A stretch of 64,000 nucleotides of DNA, taken from positions 1 to 64,000 of the forward strand of contig NZ_JPQU01000017.1 of the NCBI RefSeq assembly GCF_000737245.1, in the 5' to 3' direction. Below are positions 27,173-36,934 of the stretch, one piece after another. Made by a program: the position numbers and the translations under genes. Every line of letters starts with the position of its first letter. Within the stretch, counting starts at the first letter, position 1. Below the pieces are notes generated by a model. The model saw only the letters and a list, made by a program, of their open reading frames with translations. It was not told the DNA's origin and ran no database searches. The stretch comes from Pseudomonas syringae (GTDB taxonomy: Bacteria; Pseudomonadota; Gammaproteobacteria; Pseudomonadales; Pseudomonadaceae).

Positions 27173-28351
27173 TCAGCTGACTAGACGATGCAGTGCAGTT
27201 TCGCGGTTGAGCACCGGGGTTCCGGTGAGCAGGTAGCGGTAGGGCACTTGGGCGGCGATGTCGAAGGCGTTGCGGGTCCAGAGGGCGGTGGGTTCTTTGA
27301 GGCGGTGGGCTTCGTCGATCACCAGTACGGCGAAGCGGCTGGCGGTCTGCAGGAAGTCGCCCAGTCTTTCGTAGTTGACCAGCACCCACTGTGCGTCGGC
27401 TTCAAAATGTTGGCGGCAGATCCTGGCGTCTGGATCCACGGCGCGGATCTCGCGCTCTCAGTTGATGATCAGGCTCACCAGGCAGACGATCATGATCGGT
27501 TTGCCCGCAACCTGGACTTTTGCGGCGACGATTGCCTCGCGGGTTTTGCCCAGGCCCATGTCGTCAGCCAGCAGTGCGCTGTTGCGTCGCAGTAGGTGGC
27601 GGACACCTGCGGGCAGGTAGTCGTAGAGTGAATAGCCTTGCAGCGCTTCGTTGATGGCTTCATCGGTCCAGGCGGTGCGCTCAATGCCTGCGATGCAGGC
27701 CAGGAAGATGTCTTTGCAATCTTTGTCTTCTGTTCGTTCTGGACCAGGCTCCGGAAAGTCACCGCTGATGCAGATGCCATCGGAGGTGCTAACAGGTGTG
27801 ACAGAGCCATCGCTGTGCAGCTCCTGCAGCGTGGCGAGAATTTCGAATTGCTCGTCGGCCAGGCCGAGCTCTTCAACCAGGTTGAGTTTGGTCAGCTCGG
27901 CGGTGCCGGGTAGCTGCCAGGCGCGCATCTGCGACAGGTAACGGCCCTGCATGCGCTTGTAGACGGCCACAACGCCAGGATGATAATCGCCGCTGGCGAG
28001 CACGCCGCCACCGGCGAGTGGTGCCAGGCGAATACGCATGCCCCAGATGAAGGCATCACGCGTGCAGTGACTTCGGGCCTGATCCAGTTTGGCGAGGAAG
28101 CTGCTCAAGGTCTCGTTGAGCTTCATCGGAGCCAGTTCAATGAGGTGTCGAAACAACGCCGCAGGGTCTTCATGGATCCGCGCTTTGGGGATGCGCCAGG
28201 CTCGATGCTGTGGATGATCTGTGCGGCGGATGAAGTAACCTTGACGATCCAGCAGCAGGCGATTGCTGCCCTCGATGAAGGTCAGGAGCAGACCGTAGTC
28301 GTAGCCGTCGAACACGGCTCGTCTGAGCAGCGGAGGGCGCTTCTGCTTCAT
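27173..28351 (-). pseudogene. SNF2-family helicase, nonsense-interrupted and truncated
   Basis: A helicase of the SNF2 type found on Pseudomonas integrative elements. It begins MKQKRPPLLRRAVFDGYDYG and has a Walker A of RNSALLADDMGLGKTREAI near residue 260-275. At 27458-27460 the codon after SLIIN is TGA; the same frame continues EREIRAVDPDARICRQHF, so TGG (Trp) probably became TGA. Further on, VLVIDEAHRLKE (motif II) and LLTGTPVLNRE (motif III) are present, and then the frame ends at 27173. Motifs IV-VI are missing. It is therefore both stopped and truncated. Confidence 0.82.
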
Positions 28352-28479
28352 GATCGAGATTTTTGGTTTCGCGGCAGGTTGAGAGGCGTCTCAAGCGCTG
28401 CGGCCTGTGGTTGCTGTTCAAGAATAGTCTCACGGGCTTCGCGATTTTTTGGTCCTGCGCCGGGTAATTGGTGGCTCAT
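28348..28479 (-). CDS. Small ORF overlapping the helicase start (43 aa)
   Basis: A short frame beginning MSHQLPGAGPKNREAR and ending NQKSRS, whose TGA overlaps the helicase ATG as ATGA. That overlap is typical of coupled genes. I do not recognise the product; it is hydrophilic, with Gln and Arg. No strong ribosome site is visible because the palindromes lie directly upstream. It could be a short leader peptide or the tail of a once longer gene: the frame is open for at least 23 further codons upstream, through the palindromes. Confidence 0.4.
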   Translation of the reverse strand: MSHQLPGAGPKNREARETILEQQPQAAALETPLNLPRNQKSRS

Positions 28480-28480
28480 T

Positions 28481-28540
28481 GCCACGGTGATTCCAGTGGA
28501 ATCACCGTGGCCAGTTGCTAGTATGATGCCAGTGGCATCA
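28481..28540. repeat. Two related palindromes in tandem
   Basis: The first has 15-base arms around a central G (28481-28511), with core TGATTCCAGTGGAATCA at 28488-28504. The second is TGATGCCAGTGGCATCA at 28524-28540. The cores are the same length and differ by one base in each arm, a matched pair of changes that keeps the symmetry. Centres are 36 bases apart. This looks like a pair of protein-binding sites or paired hairpins on the element, lying between the replication genes and the helicase. Confidence 0.75.
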
Positions 28541-28647
28541 CCTTTCTGAAGCTCATTCTCACGGTGCTTGAACGGTTACCGCAGTCCCCCGAGGTGAAGC
28601 TTCCAGCCTGCAGAAGCTCCACGTGGAGGGCGATTTTTGTGCCAGCT

Positions 28648-29340
28648 TTAAGGCTCGGGATCTGAGCCGGCATGGTCTGGTGCCGCCAGCACGATGCTGT
28701 CGATGCGATGCGGCAGGATCCCGATGCGGCTGGCCTGGACTTTCATGGCGCTGTTTTCGTCGCCGTCGTCGTCCTCCCATTTGTCCATCTGCATCCGTCC
28801 CTGCACCAGCACTCGAACGCCCTTGGCATACAGTCGGGAGTAACGCTCGGCGTCTTTGTGCCAGAGTTCGACGTTGGCCCAGAAGCCTCCGCGGTCTTCG
28901 TACTTGCCGTCACCGCGGGGGATGGAGTTATCGAAGTAGACGTTCAGTCGCAGCAGTCGTCGCGGTTCTTCGTTGCCGCTGGCTTCGTGGCCGAGCAGGA
29001 TCAGCTGACGCAGGTGCGCCCGTTCGCGGACGATGTCGGCGTAGGCGCTGATGTTGGCCACCGAGGGCGTGTTCTTGGCTAGATCGGCCAGATAGCCTAA
29101 GCCTCCGGCCTGTGAAATCTCAGGGATGGAGTTGGCCAGGGTCACCACGTCGAACGGTTGGTCGACAATCGCCAGGCTTTGAATGGCCTGGAAGATCACC
29201 CGATGGTCACGCCGGAAGAAGTCCTGCGCAGACAGCGTGTCGGCCAGCAGATCCCAGGTGCTGTTATCCAGCATCAACCCGCCGAGTACGCCTTGTTCCG
29301 CTTCGATGGAATGCGGAGGTACCAGATCGAGCAGGTTCAT
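28648..29340 (-). CDS. Chimeric DnaB N-domain / SSB-like protein
   Basis: A 230-residue product made of two unrelated halves. Residues 1 to about 118 match the N-terminal domain of DnaB replicative helicase (VPPHSIEAEQGVLGGLMLDN, AQDFFRRDHRVIFQAI, ANISAYADIVRERA). From about residue 124 it matches SSB proteins of Pseudomonas integrative elements (LRLNVYFDN, DRGGFWANVELWH, GVRVLVQGRMQMDKWEDDD). The DnaB ATPase domain is gone. In full elements dnaB and ssb are separated by several genes, so a deletion with an in-frame join near 28975 is likely. The start overlaps the parA stop. Confidence 0.75.
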   Translation of the reverse strand: MNLLDLVPPHSIEAEQGVLGGLMLDNSTWDLLADTLSAQDFFRRDHRVIFQAIQSLAIVDQPFDVVTLANSIPEISQAGGLGYLADLAKNTPSVANISAYADIVRERAHLRQLILLGHEASGNEEPRRLLRLNVYFDNSIPRGDGKYEDRGGFWANVELWHKDAERYSRLYAKGVRVLVQGRMQMDKWEDDDGDENSAMKVQASRIGILPHRIDSIVLAAPDHAGSDPEP

Positions 29341-30200
29341 GAGGCCAACTCCTCATCCACTGGGGTGCCCAGGGTGTCGTGGGCCAGCTTGTTGAAGAGC
29401 GCACGCCATTCCGGGAACAGCTCCGAGGCCAAATCTTTCATCACGGCAAAGGCGGCGGGTGAACGGCGGTTATGGGGCTGGCGGTATTCGAGGCGATGGG
29501 CCGGCACACCTTCGGTGGCGGCTCGCCGAAAGCTCACGGCGGCCGGGATGGTGGTCTGCAGCAGGTTAATCTGCGGATGGTCGGCCAGGGTTTCTACCAG
29601 CGACTGGTAGATCAGGTTGGCGTCGTTGGTGGCGTCGAGCTTGTTGATCACGATGTTCAGCGGCGGCGTGTACACGCCCAACGAAGCCAACGGCGCCAGG
29701 TCTTTCAGCAATTGCTGGGTACCGCGGTAAAACTCCCGGGCGGCGAGCATGTCCGGGGTGATGGGGGAAATCGCCAGATCCGAACAGAGCAGCGCGGTCT
29801 CAAGCGTCACCGAGCGCGCGCCTTGGGTATCAATCAGCACCAGGTCATAATCCTGGGCAAATTCCGACATCAAATTTTTCAGGCGCAGACGTCCATCAGC
29901 TGCGTAGAGCAGCATGTTGCTCAACTGGTTGTGGGGATCGTTGGAAAGGATCAGCGACAGATTGGGGATGCAAGTGCGGGAAACGACCAGATCAGGGATG
30001 GTTTCGTTCTGGGAAATCAGCTGGTAGGTGCCGCCAGGAGCTTCGCTGTCCAGACGATAGAACGAGGACAACGAGGGTTGCGTATCGAGGTCGATGAGCA
30101 GGGTACGGAGATTGGCGTCGGCGCAGAAAGCGCCCAGGTTTGCGGTTACCGTGGTCTTGCCAGGGCCGCCTTTGGTCGAGAGGACCGATGCGATTTTCAT
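29337..30200 (-). CDS. parA: ParA/Soj-type partition ATPase of an integrative element
   Basis: A 287-residue ParA ATPase. The deviant Walker A is STKGGPGKTT at residues 8-17, and LLIDLDTQPSLSSFY and LVLIDTQGARS are the A' and B motifs. In pKLC102/PAGI-type elements soj/parA is the first gene next to the tRNA attachment end and helps keep the excised form. Here it lies about 170 bases from the 3' end of tRNA-Asn in the expected orientation. It appears intact. Confidence 0.9.
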   Translation of the reverse strand: MKIASVLSTKGGPGKTTVTANLGAFCADANLRTLLIDLDTQPSLSSFYRLDSEAPGGTYQLISQNETIPDLVVSRTCIPNLSLILSNDPHNQLSNMLLYAADGRLRLKNLMSEFAQDYDLVLIDTQGARSVTLETALLCSDLAISPITPDMLAAREFYRGTQQLLKDLAPLASLGVYTPPLNIVINKLDATNDANLIYQSLVETLADHPQINLLQTTIPAAVSFRRAATEGVPAHRLEYRQPHNRRSPAAFAVMKDLASELFPEWRALFNKLAHDTLGTPVDEELAS

Positions 30201-30368
30201 GGTGCTTGCCTCTAAATCGATTGATTAGAGACAGCGCTTTGACTCGCATACTGAAGTGTTACAGAAGGTAAGCTGTAGTGGAGTGAGCGGATTTGGGTGA
30301 TTTTCAGCGTTGCTGAGAACCTTTCGACAAAACCCGCTCAAACCCTTGAATCTACAGCTTCCTGAAGG

Positions 30369-30444
<76 letters not shown>

Positions 30445-30453
30445 ATGAGCGCT

Positions 30454-30481
30454 ATGTTACTGATTAAATTAGAGTAGTCAA
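30454..30481 (-). promoter_or_regulatory. Probable sigma70 promoter of tRNA-Asn
   Basis: On the minus strand TTGACT and TAACAT are separated by 16 bases and followed by AGCGC just before the tRNA. Spacing is slightly short, but the position fits a tRNA promoter. Confidence 0.6.
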
Positions 30482-30603
30482 GCATTGGGCTGAAATATTT
30501 TTACGATTCCCCCGGTATCGCGCCGGGTCGTTTCCACTACAGCGGGCCATGGCGTAATGTGTCTGGCGTATCTTTTGTTGACTACCCAAGAGAGGTGAAC
30601 CCA

Positions 30604-32229
30604 GTGAGTGTCAGCAACCGCTTTGAAACACTGTTCCCTTCCTTCGAGCAGATTCCGGAACAGTATCGTCCAGGTGAAGCTATCGAGCAGCGCGAGTATC
30701 TGGTTGGCGGTACTTTGCAGCTGTGGCATGGGCCGTTGGCGCCGGTGCGCAGTCCAGTCTGCCTCACAGCACCGGAAGGCATCCGTTCCGTGATACTCGG
30801 TGGCACGCCGTTGATGGATGCGCCGACTGCGATGACTGCGCTTGATGCCGCAGTGACGGCTTATGACCGGGGGCAGGGCGCATGGCCGACCATGCGGGTT
30901 GTCGAGCGGATTCAGCATGTCGAAAGTTTTCTCAAGCGCATGCGCGAACAGCGGGACGCAGTGGTCAAGCTGTTGATGTGGGAAATCGGCAAGAATCTCA
31001 AGGATTCAGAAAAGGAGTTTGACCGCACCTGCGATTACATCGTCGACACGATCAACGCCCTCAAGGAACTGGACCGCCGCTCCAGCCGTTTTGAGCTGGA
31101 GCAGGACACGCTGGGGCAGATTCGGCGCGTGCCACTGGGCGTGACTTTGTGCATGGGGCCTTATAACTATCCACTTAATGAAACCTTCACCACGCTGATC
31201 CCGGCGTTGATCATGGGCAATACCGTGGTGTTCAAACCTGCCAAATTTGGTGTGCTGCTGATCCGGCCTTTGCTGGAGGCCTTCCGTGACAGCTTCCCGG
31301 CAGGCGTGATCAACGTGATCTACGGCAGTGGTCGGGAAACGGTGAGTGCTTTGATGGCGAGCGGCAGGATTGATGTGTTCGCCTTCATCGGGACTAACAA
31401 AGCAGCCAGTGACCTGAAGAAACTGCATCCGAAGCCGCACCGCCTTAGGGCCGCCTTGGGGCTGGATGCAAAAAATCCCGGCATCGTGCTGCCTGACGTT
31501 GATCTGGACAATGCTGTGAATGAAGCGGTGACGGGTTCTCTGTCCTTCAATGGTCAGCGTTGCACCGCGCTCAAGATTCTGTTTGTGCATGAAAGTGTGG
31601 TTGACAGCTTCCTGGACAAATTCAAGGAAAAACTGGGTCAACTGAAACCCGGTATGCCCTGGGAAGCTGGCGTGTCATTGACGCCATTGCCGGAGCCAGG
31701 CAAAGCGCAATATCTCAAAGGGTTGGTTGAAGATGCCGTCGATAAGGGTGCCAGCGTCGTCAATGAAGGCGGGGCAGAAATCATTGAGACATTCTTTTAC
31801 CCAGCGTTGCTCTACCCTGTGAACTCAACGATGCGTGTCTATCACGAAGAGCAATTCGGGCCTGTGATACCGGTAGTCGCTTACAGCGATCTTGAGACGG
31901 TGATCGATTACGTCCTGGATTCGGATTTCGGGCAGCAATTGAGCATCTTTGGCAATGACTCCCGCGAAGTCGGACGTCTGGTCGACGCCTTCGCCAATCA
32001 GGTGGGGCGCATCAATATCAATGCCCAGTGCCAACGTGGGCCGGACCAGTTTCCGTTCAACGGGCGCAAAAACTCCGCCGAGGGGACGCTTTCTGTTCAC
32101 GATGCTTTGCGCGTGTTCTCGATCCGGACATTAGTCGCGACCAAGTTTCAGGAAGCGAATAAAACCCTGGTCAGCGATATTATTCGTAACCGCGAGTCTG
32201 GTTTCCTGACTACCGATTACATTTTCTGA
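30604..32229 (+). CDS. NADP-dependent glyceraldehyde-3-phosphate dehydrogenase-like aldehyde dehydrogenase
   Basis: An aldehyde dehydrogenase of about 541 residues from the GTG at 30604 (ribosome site AGAGAGGTGA); an upstream start at 30559 is less likely. Catalytic Cys lies in FNGQRCTALKILF and the nucleotide-binding part includes MGPYNYPLNETF and PAKFG. AFIGTNKAASDLKK is the GxTxxG region in variant form. The long N-terminal extension and this motif set occur in proteins labelled GapN-like, which oxidise glyceraldehyde-3-phosphate without phosphate. Substrate is not proven. It stands alone between the tRNA and the heme oxygenase. Confidence 0.82.
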   Translation: MSVSNRFETLFPSFEQIPEQYRPGEAIEQREYLVGGTLQLWHGPLAPVRSPVCLTAPEGIRSVILGGTPLMDAPTAMTALDAAVTAYDRGQGAWPTMRVVERIQHVESFLKRMREQRDAVVKLLMWEIGKNLKDSEKEFDRTCDYIVDTINALKELDRRSSRFELEQDTLGQIRRVPLGVTLCMGPYNYPLNETFTTLIPALIMGNTVVFKPAKFGVLLIRPLLEAFRDSFPAGVINVIYGSGRETVSALMASGRIDVFAFIGTNKAASDLKKLHPKPHRLRAALGLDAKNPGIVLPDVDLDNAVNEAVTGSLSFNGQRCTALKILFVHESVVDSFLDKFKEKLGQLKPGMPWEAGVSLTPLPEPGKAQYLKGLVEDAVDKGASVVNEGGAEIIETFFYPALLYPVNSTMRVYHEEQFGPVIPVVAYSDLETVIDYVLDSDFGQQLSIFGNDSREVGRLVDAFANQVGRININAQCQRGPDQFPFNGRKNSAEGTLSVHDALRVFSIRTLVATKFQEANKTLVSDIIRNRESGFLTTDYIF

Positions 32230-32429
32230 TCTATCCCGGGACACAAGGAAGTTGCCCTGGCACACTGCCCCCGGGGTAACTTCAGCACGCAGGTATTCCG
32301 CCGCATCATGCAGTTCCTGTAAGGTGTCGGTCTCTCAAAGTCAACCAATGCCCATGATCGAGCCCACCCGATCACGCACTGAATTCCTCATGCCCCTGGA
32401 CTCGGGTGCTCAGTAAAGGGACACATACC

Positions 32430-33083
32430 TTGCTTGATGAAAAGTCTCCACCGCAGCAGGAAAAAACTGCGCCTGGTCATGTCTCGTTAGTACTTCAGGA
32501 ACTGCGACAAGCCACTGCCGAGAATCACAGAGGACTTGAACGACGACTGCCATTTACCTCGCCAGAACTTGATCTGAGCGTGTACACGCGGCTTATCAAG
32601 GCGTACTACGGTTTTTATATTCCGCTGGAAAAGGTTCTGGATCGGTTCGAGGGGGGGCACGTGACAAGCAGCGATCGCTACAAAGCGTCGGCACTTGAGG
32701 ATGATTTGCTCGCGTTAGGCATGACTACTGACGAGATCCAGATGCTTGCCCAGTGCCCGGACTTGCCGGATATCCAGACCCATGCACAGTTGATGGGTGT
32801 CTTATATGTAATTGAAGGTGCCACACTAGGCGGGCAAGTTCTGCGCCGGATTGCCCGCGATAAGCTCGCTATTGATGAAGCGACGGGGGGCAAGTTCCTG
32901 GATGTATATGGCAGCGCCACCGGGCGGATGTGGAAAGCGTATCTGGCACAGTTGGCACAAGTCGTTGCGCCCGCCGAAAGACATCAGGTGGTCTCGTCCG
33001 CGCTTGGCATTTTCGTCTGTTTCGAGCGGTGGTTGGAGCATTCCGGTGTTTTGCTGCTGAAGGCCGACTGCCCGGTCATTTAA
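32430..33083 (+). CDS. bphO: Biliverdin-producing heme oxygenase
   Basis: A bacterial heme oxygenase of about 217 residues if the TTG at 32430 is used (AAAGGGA eight bases before); a GTG at 32406 would add eight residues. The proximal His is His33 in ATAENHRGLERRL. The distal helix region is YVIEGATLGGQVLRR with the conserved Gly-rich bend. It splits heme to biliverdin, CO and iron. In Pseudomonas bphO usually precedes bphP, a phytochrome using biliverdin, but no phytochrome gene follows here, so its role may be iron release or supply to a distant phytochrome. Confidence 0.87.
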   Translation: MLDEKSPPQQEKTAPGHVSLVLQELRQATAENHRGLERRLPFTSPELDLSVYTRLIKAYYGFYIPLEKVLDRFEGGHVTSSDRYKASALEDDLLALGMTTDEIQMLAQCPDLPDIQTHAQLMGVLYVIEGATLGGQVLRRIARDKLAIDEATGGKFLDVYGSATGRMWKAYLAQLAQVVAPAERHQVVSSALGIFVCFERWLEHSGVLLLKADCPVI

Positions 33084-33222
33084 TTGCGCCAACGCGCTGG
33101 CTTTGTTTGGAATACAGCCGGAGCTTCTATATTCTGGGTTCATCCACCAGTCAGGGACGTCGGGCACGCTGCCGTTCGGCATCTTAACCTGTGCCTGTTT
33201 TCTGCCTCGCCAAGGAAACTCG

Positions 33223-34107
33223 ATGAGCACCGCCAGCACGCCATTGTCAGGCGTTAACCAGCCATTGAAGGGCATCGCGCTCATTGTGCTGGCGACGTTT
33301 CTGTTCTCAAGTCACGACACTATCTCCAAGTATCTTTCCGGTTTTTACCCCATTTTCATGGTGGTATGGGTGCGCTATGTGGTGCATACGCTGCTAATGG
33401 CGGGGATTTTCATGCCGTCAGCAGGCCTGCGTGTATTGCGCACCAAGCGGTTGAAGTTGCAGATATTGAGGGCGCTGTGTCTGTTGGGTACCAGCCTGTT
33501 CTTCACTACTGGCCTGATGTATATCCCGCTGGCGGAGGCTACGGCAGTCAATTTTCTTGCCCCCTTGCTCATCACTGCGATGTCGGTGCCGTTACTGGGG
33601 GAACACGTCACTCGTAAGCAATGGGCTGCTGTGCTGGTGGGATTCGTGGGGGTATTGATCATCGTGCACCCTGGCGGCGAACTGTTTACGCCCGCGAGTC
33701 TGCTGCCCCTGTGTTCTGCCATGCTGTTTGCTTCTTATCAACTGCTCACCCGGATGGTCAGTGCCCATGACAGCCCGACCACGAGCAACTTTTTCGCGGG
33801 CTTGTTCAATACCCTGGTCATGACCGCATTATTGCCGTTTTTCTGGACCATGCCTGAGCTCAAGCATCTTCCGTTCATGCTCGCGCTGGGCACCTGCGGT
33901 ATGGTCGCGCACTTGCTGCTGACTCAGGCATTTCGCTTCGCGGCCCCGGCGATGCTGGCGCCGTTCAGTTATTGTCAGATCGTGTTTGCAGGGCTGTTGG
34001 GTTACCTGGTATTCGGACATGCGCCTTCGCTGACCGCCCAGTTTGGCATCGTGGTGATATGCCTCAGCGGCCTTGCCGCCGCATGGCAGCAGCGCACCAG
34101 GGCCTGA
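33223..34107 (+). CDS. EamA/DMT-family membrane transporter
   Basis: A protein of about 294 residues with ten predicted helices in two EamA repeats, the normal DMT layout. I start at ATG 33223 after AAGGAAAC; the longer frame from 33103 has no support. Segments such as LPLAEATAVNFLAPLL-type helices (YIPLAEATAVNFLAPLL) are typical. The family exports or imports metabolites; no ligand can be assigned. It is separate from the heme oxygenase by 140 bases. Confidence 0.88.
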   Translation: MSTASTPLSGVNQPLKGIALIVLATFLFSSHDTISKYLSGFYPIFMVVWVRYVVHTLLMAGIFMPSAGLRVLRTKRLKLQILRALCLLGTSLFFTTGLMYIPLAEATAVNFLAPLLITAMSVPLLGEHVTRKQWAAVLVGFVGVLIIVHPGGELFTPASLLPLCSAMLFASYQLLTRMVSAHDSPTTSNFFAGLFNTLVMTALLPFFWTMPELKHLPFMLALGTCGMVAHLLLTQAFRFAAPAMLAPFSYCQIVFAGLLGYLVFGHAPSLTAQFGIVVICLSGLAAAWQQRTRA

Positions 34108-34240
34108 TATATCGTCGCGAACCATCGATCTCTAAGGTTGGAGCGATATAGCGCCTTGATATATACCCCAGCGCCCCCATTGAACTCGTGCACCTTTGAA
34201 AGAACATTATTTGTCCTTGCGAATGCAATTGGAGATCGCT

Positions 34241-35674
34241 ATGTATCCTGAAGTACAGCTGTTCATCGACGGTCAGTGGCGCGCTGGTCGCGATGGTCGC
34301 ACCATCGCTGTGATCGACCCCGCTACCGGCGAGAAACTGGGCACTGTTGCCCATGCAAGCATTGCCGATCTTGACGAAGCCCTTGCGGCTGCCGAGCGCG
34401 GCTTTGCCGTCTGGCGCAAGACTTCAGCCTATGACCGCTACAAGACCATGCAAAAAGCGGCTCAATTGCTGCGCGAGCGAGCCGATTCCATTGCCCGGAT
34501 CATGACTCAGGAGCAGGGCAAGCCGCTGGCAGAGGCACGCATGGAAGTGCTCTCCGGCGCGGATGTGATTGACTGGCTTGCCGAAGAGGGGCGTCGCAGC
34601 TACGGCCGTCTTGTGCCTTCACGCGGCAGCGATATTGAGCAAAAGGTGATCAAAGAACCTGTAGGCCCCGTTGCCGCCTTCACCCCTTGGAACTTCCCGA
34701 TCAACCAGGTTGTGCGCAAGCTTTCCTCGGCGCTGGCGGCCGGTTGCTCGATCATCATCAAGGCACCGGAAGAAACCCCGGCTTCGCCGGCAGAGCTGAT
34801 CCGCGCGTTTGCCGATGCAGGCGTACCGGCAGGGGTGATCGGCCTGGTTTATGGCGACCCTGCAGAGGTCTCTTCGTATCTGATTCCTCATCCGGTCATT
34901 CGTAAAGTGACCTTCACCGGCTCGACGCCAGTGGGTAAGCAGCTCGCTGCGCTGGCCGGTCAGCACATGAAGCGCGCAACTATGGAGTTGGGCGGCCATG
35001 CCCCTGCGCTGGTCTTCGACGACGCTGACATTGATCTCGCTGCACGGGTATTGGCGACGGCCAAGTTCCGCAACGCGGGACAGGTTTGCGTGTCGCCGAC
35101 CCGAATCCTGGTGCAACGCGGAGTGTTTGATGCGTTCCTCGACAAGTTCGTCGGTCTGACTCGGGAAATCAAGGTCGGCAGCGGCCTGGATGCCAGCACC
35201 ACCATGGGCCCGGTCGCGAATGATCGTCGGATCCCGGCGCTGACAGCGTTGGTGGATGACGCCCGCGCGGCCGGCGCGACCGTTAATGCGGGGGGCAAGG
35301 CAATCGACGGTCCAGGCTATTTCTTCGAGCCTACCGTACTCAGTGGGTTGACTCGGGAAATGCGCATCATGAACGAAGAACCCTTCGGTCCTGTCGCGCT
35401 GTTGGTGCCTTTCGATACGCTGGAAGAGGCGATTGCTGAATCCAACCGTGTGCCGTTCGGTCTGGCATCCTACGCGTTTACCACTTCGATGAAGACAGCC
35501 CACGCTTTGGGCACCTATATCGAGGCTGGGATGTTGTCGATCAACCATCAAGGCATCGGCTTGCCTGAGGTTCCATTTGGCGGCATCAAGGATTCCGGCT
35601 ACGGCTCCGAAGGTGGTATCGAAGCCATCGAGGCGTACCTGAATACCAAACTGGTGACCCAGTTCAATCGCTGA
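34241..35674 (+). CDS. NAD(P)-dependent aldehyde dehydrogenase (succinate-semialdehyde type)
   Basis: A 477-residue class I-like aldehyde dehydrogenase starting at ATG 34241 with GGAGA upstream. The cofactor region is [15 protein letters not shown], then [16 protein letters not shown]. The catalytic Glu is in [12 protein letters not shown] and the catalytic Cys in [12 protein letters not shown]. The C-terminus has [11 protein letters not shown] and [10 protein letters not shown]. GabD-like sequences with this pattern oxidise succinate semialdehyde and related omega-aldehyde acids. A strong terminator follows. Confidence 0.9.
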   Translation: MYPEVQLFIDGQWRAGRDGRTIAVIDPATGEKLGTVAHASIADLDEALAAAERGFAVWRKTSAYDRYKTMQKAAQLLRERADSIARIMTQEQGKPLAEARMEVLSGADVIDWLAEEGRRSYGRLVPSRGSDIEQKVIKEPVGPVAAFTPWNFPINQVVRKLSSALAAGCSIIIKAPEETPASPAELIRAFADAGVPAGVIGLVYGDPAEVSSYLIPHPVIRKVTFTGSTPVGKQLAALAGQHMKRATMELGGHAPALVFDDADIDLAARVLATAKFRNAGQVCVSPTRILVQRGVFDAFLDKFVGLTREIKVGSGLDASTTMGPVANDRRIPALTALVDDARAAGATVNAGGKAIDGPGYFFEPTVLSGLTREMRIMNEEPFGPVALLVPFDTLEEAIAESNRVPFGLASYAFTTSMKTAHALGTYIEAGMLSINHQGIGLPEVPFGGIKDSGYGSEGGIEAIEAYLNTKLVTQFNR

Positions 35675-35686
35675 TCGATGCATAGC

Positions 35687-35723
35687 AAAAGGCCGCTGAT
35701 CCTTAGGGACAGCGGCCTTTTTT
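35687..35723 (+). terminator. Rho-independent terminator
   Basis: AAAAGGCCGCTG and CAGCGGCCTTTTTT pair around an 11-base loop, with a T-run after. It ends the aldehyde dehydrogenase transcript and, by its A-rich left side, may also serve the converging pbpG gene. Confidence 0.92.
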
Positions 35724-35749
35724 GCTTTCTAAAGATCAGACTTGGCCTA

Positions 35750-36691
35750 TTACTCTTTGGCTTGCAATCCGTTCTGTTTCATCACCAGATTCTTTTCCTT
35801 CTTGTACTGCAAGGCGACCGCCGGAGCCGGGCTGCTCTTGCCGGTCTCTACCCATTGACGCAGACGGCTGGCGTCGGCGAAGTGAGTGTATTTGCCGAAT
35901 GCATCGAGGATCACCACCGACACCGGCCGGTTTGCCATGCTGGTGAGCAGCACCAGGCAATGCCCGGCCTGATTGGTGAAGCCGGTTTTTGTCAGTTTGA
36001 TATCCCAGTTGTCCTTGCGCACCAAGTGGTCGGTGTTGCTAAAGCCCAGACTGTAAGTGGGCTTGCGGAAGGTTACGGTTTTTTCGGCGGTGGTACTTAG
36101 CTCGCTGAGCATTGGATACTTGCGGGCCGCCAGCACCAGCTTTGTCAGGTCGCGAGCGGTTGAAACGTTATAGATGGATAGTCCGGTAGGCTCGACATAG
36201 ACCGTATGTTTCATACCGAGCGCCTTGGCCTTGGCGTTCATTGCCAGGATGAACGCAGCGTAACCACCTGGATAGCTGTGCGCGAGGCTTGCTGCCGCAC
36301 GGTTCTCCGAGGACATCAAAGTAATCAGCAGCATCTCCCGGCGCGGTAGTTCGCTGCCGAGCTTCACGCGGGAAAACACACCTTTCATTTCCGGCGTCTG
36401 GGAAATATTGACCGGAATGACTTCGTCCATGGACTGTTTGGCGTCAAGTACCACCATGCCGGTCATTAGCTTGGTCACCGATGCAATCGGCACCACCACA
36501 TCCGGGTTGCTGGAATACAGCACTTTGTCGGTCTGCAGGTCGACAACCATGGCGCTGCCGGAAGCCAGATGGAGTTGCGAGGGATCACGGTTCAGCGCAG
36601 GCGTTTCGTTTGCGAGGGTACTGGTGGAGAGTGCCGGGCCCGTAAGTACAAATAAAAGGCCCAAAAATGGAAGACGAATGTTCAAGAGCAA
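35750..36691 (-). CDS. pbpG: D-alanyl-D-alanine endopeptidase (PBP7/8 family)
   Basis: A 313-residue low-molecular-weight penicillin-binding protein. A signal peptide covers about residues 1-27. Active-site motifs are SVTK (Ser71, Lys74), SSEN near residue 128 and KTGFT near 236. It cuts DD-crosslinks in the wall in the periplasm. The start is TTG at 36691 giving a proper signal peptide; no better ATG exists upstream. It is monocistronic between two terminator structures. Confidence 0.92.
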   Translation of the reverse strand: MLLNIRLPFLGLLFVLTGPALSTSTLANETPALNRDPSQLHLASGSAMVVDLQTDKVLYSSNPDVVVPIASVTKLMTGMVVLDAKQSMDEVIPVNISQTPEMKGVFSRVKLGSELPRREMLLITLMSSENRAAASLAHSYPGGYAAFILAMNAKAKALGMKHTVYVEPTGLSIYNVSTARDLTKLVLAARKYPMLSELSTTAEKTVTFRKPTYSLGFSNTDHLVRKDNWDIKLTKTGFTNQAGHCLVLLTSMANRPVSVVILDAFGKYTHFADASRLRQWVETGKSSPAPAVALQYKKEKNLVMKQNGLQAKE

Positions 36692-36934
36692 CGCTCACTA
36701 ATAAATGGAATGCGTGTTAGCGCACGGGGACATAAGCACCGCTGCATTTTATGAGTAGCATTGAACACTGTCGATGGTTGTTGTGAGCCTTCGCCATAAT
36801 AAAAATTAAATAAACATCTTGCCTGGGCGTGGCCAATCCTCATTGCCAGCAAGAATAGTCATGGTATCCAGCGGGCGCAGCGATTAGCATCCTTGGCATT
36901 GATGCCAGCCGCCACAGACTGAAGGAGACACGCA

